Source: ZC4RG17 sp036259475 (GTDB taxonomy: Bacteria > Actinomycetota > Acidimicrobiia > Spongiisociales > ZC4RG35). Taken from it: a stretch of DNA of 47,985 nucleotides. Positions 45,039-47,985 of this stretch are shown here, piece by piece. Numbering within the stretch: position 1 is the first letter of the stretch; every line of letters starts with the position of its first letter. The stretch covers positions 1 to 47,985 of the forward strand of contig DATABS010000067.1 in NCBI GenBank assembly GCA_036259475.1, in the 5' to 3' direction. A program made the translations under genes and the position numbers. The notes beneath the pieces are model-generated. The model was not told the DNA's origin and ran no database searches. It worked only from the letters and a program-made list of their open reading frames with translations.

Positions 45039-46828
45039 CAGGACTCCTTGCCTTCCGTCTCGCTGGTGGCCAAGCTGTCGCCCTTGTCCAGCCAGGCGTC
45101 CTGGAGGAACTCCTCCTGGTGGAGTTCCTGGGCGCGTCTGGCCGAGGGGATCAAGCCCTCGGGGCGCTTCAGCATCATGAACACCAGCAGGGCTCCGTAG
45201 ATCAGAAGCTTGAACTGGCCGAACTCCTGGAGCAGCCCCGGCGAGCTCGGACCTCCGAGAACCCCGATGAGAACCAGGGCGCCGACCGCTACCCCGGCGA
45301 TGTTGCCCATCCCACCGACGATCACGACCACCAGGATGATGATGGAGGTCAGGATCTCGAAAGAAGCCGTGAAGACTGAGCCCAGCTTGGCAGCGAACAA
45401 GGCGCCGGCGAACGAGGCGAGCACCGCGCCGGTGACGAAAGCCAGCAGCTTGGCTTTGACCGTGTCGATACCGACCGCCTCGGCCACATCCTCGTCCTCT
45501 CTCATCGCGGCCCAGGCCCGGCCGATGCGGGAGTCCTGCACCCGCCAGCTCACGTAGACGGCGACCGCGACGAGGGCGATGGCGGCGTACACCATCAACT
45601 CGGGCGTGACACCACTCACCGAAATTTCGCCGACCGGGATGCCGGGAATGTTGCGGATCCCCTGGGCTCCCCCGAAATAGGGGGAGAGCCAGTCGGAGAG
45701 GAGTGTGAGGCGCACGATCTCGCCGAAGCCGAGGGTGACGATGGCCAGGTAGTCGCCCCGCATCCGGATCACCGGGGTGCCGACCATGATTCCGGCGATG
45801 ATCGCCATCACGAGCACCACCGGAAAGGCGAGCCACCAGCTCAGCTCCGGGTTGAAAAACGGAGACAGGGGAGAGGTGAGCACTGCGGTGGTGTAGGCGC
45901 CGATGGCGAAGAAGGCCACGTAACCCAGGTCGAGCAGCCCCGCCAGTCCCACCACGATGTTCAAGCCGAGGCCCATCAGCACGAACAGACCCACATTGGT
46001 CAGGAGCTCGTTCAGCACCCCGCCGAGAAGCTGAGGCACGATGATCAGAGCAACGGAGACGACGGCGATGAGGATGATTTGCTTGCGCCGCCGATCGCGT
46101 TCATCACCCGAGGTGACGGCTTTCCGGACCGACGGAATTCGGCCCGGCAGATACAGGCTGAGCCCGACGGCGACCGTGAAGAGGATCACCGCCCACAGAA
46201 TCGTCAGTCCGCCGCTGTTGGCGTAGATCGTGTTGGGGAGGGTCTTGAACCAGTCGAAGAAGTCGTCGATGACCGTTTCGAAGAGGGCGAAGATCACCAC
46301 CGCCTCTGCCCCGATCACCAGCGCGCGCTGGATCGGTCGGGACAACCAGTGGACCGCGGCTCCGCACACTGCGAGGACCATCCCGAGCACCAGGTTGGCG
46401 ACGAAGCCGCCACCTGTGCCCAAACTGTAGGTCAGGGTCTCGACCAGCTGGGGTCCGAGATTGGGGAAGATCTCTCGGATGTTCGGCACCGCCTGCACGA
46501 AGGCGACGAAGGCCCCTGTCATGGCCCCGGCGATCGCTCCGGCGATGGCGGCTGACACCACATCTCCCACCGTTCTCGGAGTCTCGGCACCTGTGACCTG
46601 GAGACGGCGGGCGATGAGGTAGCCGGCCGTGAAGGGCACGGCCGCCACCACCAGGTAGCCGAATTTGATGATCGGTTCGACCAGGGTGCGCTGGTTGAAG
46701 GCCTGCACCATGCCGATTGCGGCGAGGAAAATCGTCACCCCTCCGGTCAGCAGGGCAACTCGCAGTGTCCGGCGCCAGTCGATGCTCAACGAACGGCCGA
46801 CAGAGGAGGTGGCGGTGGCGGCGGTCAT
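45038..46828 (-). CDS. livM: branched-chain amino-acid-type ABC permease LivM with long N-terminal membrane extension
   Basis: The last about 340 residues are a normal LivM: LGLNIVVGLAGLLDLGYVAFFAIGAY, seen in parts, RGDYLAIVTLGFGEIVRL and RIGRAWAAMREDEDVAEAVGI (coupling helix). The first about 250 residues form an extra module with at least five hydrophobic segments (e.g. FGYLVVAAVPFTAGYLIARR, AAIAGAIAGAMTGAFVAFV), not found in E. coli LivM (about 425 aa). Total 596 aa. The ATG at 46828 overlaps the livH stop by 4 bp and is the only start with coupling. The extension may be a regulatory or membrane-anchoring module. Confidence 0.92.
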   Translation of the reverse strand: MTAATATSSVGRSLSIDWRRTLRVALLTGGVTIFLAAIGMVQAFNQRTLVEPIIKFGYLVVAAVPFTAGYLIARRLQVTGAETPRTVGDVVSAAIAGAIAGAMTGAFVAFVQAVPNIREIFPNLGPQLVETLTYSLGTGGGFVANLVLGMVLAVCGAAVHWLSRPIQRALVIGAEAVVIFALFETVIDDFFDWFKTLPNTIYANSGGLTILWAVILFTVAVGLSLYLPGRIPSVRKAVTSGDERDRRRKQIILIAVVSVALIIVPQLLGGVLNELLTNVGLFVLMGLGLNIVVGLAGLLDLGYVAFFAIGAYTTAVLTSPLSPFFNPELSWWLAFPVVLVMAIIAGIMVGTPVIRMRGDYLAIVTLGFGEIVRLTLLSDWLSPYFGGAQGIRNIPGIPVGEISVSGVTPELMVYAAIALVAVAVYVSWRVQDSRIGRAWAAMREDEDVAEAVGIDTVKAKLLAFVTGAVLASFAGALFAAKLGSVFTASFEILTSIIILVVVIVGGMGNIAGVAVGALVLIGVLGGPSSPGLLQEFGQFKLLIYGALLVFMMLKRPEGLIPSARRAQELHQEEFLQDAWLDKGDSLATSETEGKES

Positions 46829-47937
46829 GCCCGGTCCTCAGAGCCGAGGCGCTCGCCGAACAGGCCGCTGGGCCGGAAGACGAGCACGAGGACCAGGGCG
46901 GCGAACGCGATCACGTCTTTGAGCTGTGAAACCCCCGGGATGCCCAGGCCATCGAGGATCAGCAGCGGCCCGAGGCCTTCGAAGAGTCCCAGGAGAATAC
47001 CGCCCCCCATGGCTCCGACCATGTTGCCGATCCCTCCCAGCACGGCGGCGGTGAATGCCTTGATGCCGGGAATGAACCCGGTGAAGAAGCTGACCCCCCG
47101 AAAGAGGAGCGCCCACATGAGCCCGGCGACCCCGGCCATGGCTCCTCCTACGGCGAAGACCGTCACGATCGTCCGGTCGACGTTGATGCCCATGAGGCCG
47201 GCGATTTCCTTGTCCTCTGCCACCGCGCGCATCGCCTGGCCGGTCTTGGTGTGCCGCACGAAGAACCAGAGGCCGACCATCGACAGTGCCGCCACGCCGA
47301 TCACGAGGGCGTCTCTCGTGTCGATCCCGCCGAGGAAGGCGATCTCACCCTGGAACACCTCAGGCGCCTGCGGGTAGGTGCGCAGGCCAACACCGAAGAG
47401 TCCGGCGAAGGTGTACTGGAGAAAGAACGAGACCCCGATCGAGGTGATGAGGGGGATCAACCGGGGAGCGCCGCGGAGTGGCCGGTAGGCGATCCGCTCG
47501 ATCAACACCGCCACCAGCGTCGAGGTGAGCATGGCGACCACCAGGACGATGCCGATTGCGAGAAACGGATTGGCGTTCCACACGCCGTTGTCGAACAGCC
47601 AGTTGGCGGCGATGAAGCCCACCATCGCCCCGGACATGAACACTTCGCCGTGAGCGAAGTTGATGAAGCCGAGAACGCCGTAGACCATCGAGTAGCCGAG
47701 GGCCAGCAGGCCGTACATGGCACCCTGGGACAGGCTGGCGACGAGGAGGTTCCGCCACTGGGAGAGCGTGAGGCCTTCGCCGGCGACGAACTGGCTGATC
47801 GACCCGAACAGGCCGAAGGCGATCACCAGGATGGCGCCGATCCGGATTCCCCAGAGGAAGATATCGACCCAGTTGGGGCGGAAGGCCCTTCGGGCGGTCT
47901 CTACGGCGTCGCTCGTCCGGTCGACGGTCGTGGTCAT
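46825..47937 (-). CDS. livH: branched-chain amino-acid-type ABC permease LivH
   Basis: The 370-residue permease shows the BPD_transp_2 LivH pattern: GAMYGLLALGYSMVYGVLGFINFAHGE (read in two parts), IERIAYRPLRGAPRLIPLITSIG, QAMRAVAEDKEIAGLMGIN (coupling helix) and LGGIGNMVGAMGGGILLG. An N-terminal extension of about 60 residues with one hydrophobic helix precedes the core. The ATG at 47937 is preceded by GAGGAG on the minus strand. It is the first gene of the array; the binding-protein gene livK is not in the window and could lie to the right of 47985. Confidence 0.93.
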   Translation of the reverse strand: MTTTVDRTSDAVETARRAFRPNWVDIFLWGIRIGAILVIAFGLFGSISQFVAGEGLTLSQWRNLLVASLSQGAMYGLLALGYSMVYGVLGFINFAHGEVFMSGAMVGFIAANWLFDNGVWNANPFLAIGIVLVVAMLTSTLVAVLIERIAYRPLRGAPRLIPLITSIGVSFFLQYTFAGLFGVGLRTYPQAPEVFQGEIAFLGGIDTRDALVIGVAALSMVGLWFFVRHTKTGQAMRAVAEDKEIAGLMGINVDRTIVTVFAVGGAMAGVAGLMWALLFRGVSFFTGFIPGIKAFTAAVLGGIGNMVGAMGGGILLGLFEGLGPLLILDGLGIPGVSQLKDVIAFAALVLVLVFRPSGLFGERLGSEDRA

Positions 47938-47985
47938 GGTCTCCTCGGCCAGCGTGAATGGGGTTTATAGCAGCGAGGACCCGGG

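Overview
The window is a high-GC bacterial chromosome segment, most likely from a deep-branching actinobacterium (Acidimicrobiia-like; this is inference). The support is threefold. Its long gene order, folE-folP-folB-folK-DUF2520-panC-coaX-lysS-clpC, then disA/radA, carD, ispF, cysS and an rlmB-type methyltransferase, follows the order of Mycobacterium tuberculosis Rv3609c to Rv3579c. GTG and TTG starts and 1-8 base gene overlaps are common. Several genes carry a TANNNT -10 hexamer only 6-8 bases before the start codon, as in leaderless actinobacterial mRNAs.

Layout. 90-1529 is a secreted polysaccharide-lyase-14-like protein with S-layer-homology-like repeats. 1575-2980 is a minus-strand operon (33-residue peptide, ribbon-helix-helix protein, DUF4097 beta-helix protein) behind a promoter embedded in repeated TGACATCA operators. 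3022-6293 is a folate operon containing a phosphatase-fold protein without its catalytic cysteine and a folK fused to a membrane methyltransferase domain. 6778-9193 is pantothenate/CoA synthesis, followed by popT, lysS, a sensor-like membrane protein, a prenyl synthase (minus) and clpC. 16923-19797 holds a VanY-type peptidase, an acyltransferase and a queuosine-precursor transporter. 19868-25217 is a BMP-family nucleoside-type ABC importer with a strong terminator after the binding-protein gene. 25286-32522 holds a zinc-ribbon membrane protein (minus), radA, disA, carD, ispF, cysS and rlmB.

32612-40530 is a genomic island of about 7.9 kb integrated into a tRNA-Thr(TGT) gene. A 32-bp exact copy of the tRNA 5' half lies at the far end, and a frameshifted tyrosine integrase sits next to the tRNA. 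Cargo: a MarR regulator divergent from an F420/deazaflavin-type oxidoreductase and two coupled membrane proteins, an SLH-like/Excalibur surface protein plus a decayed copy of part of it, a second F420-type oxidoreductase, an SRPBCC protein, a small secreted protein and a small acidic protein. The island is full of internal repeats and hairpins. The disrupted tRNA promoter appears to remain stranded at 40541-40546.

To the right, 40648-43437 encodes a possible 13-codon leaderless leader ORF, a LytR_C protein, a LiaF-like membrane protein and an AI-2E-family transporter. 43501-47937 (minus) is a livHMGF branched-chain amino-acid-type ABC importer whose binding protein must lie elsewhere, possibly beyond the right edge.
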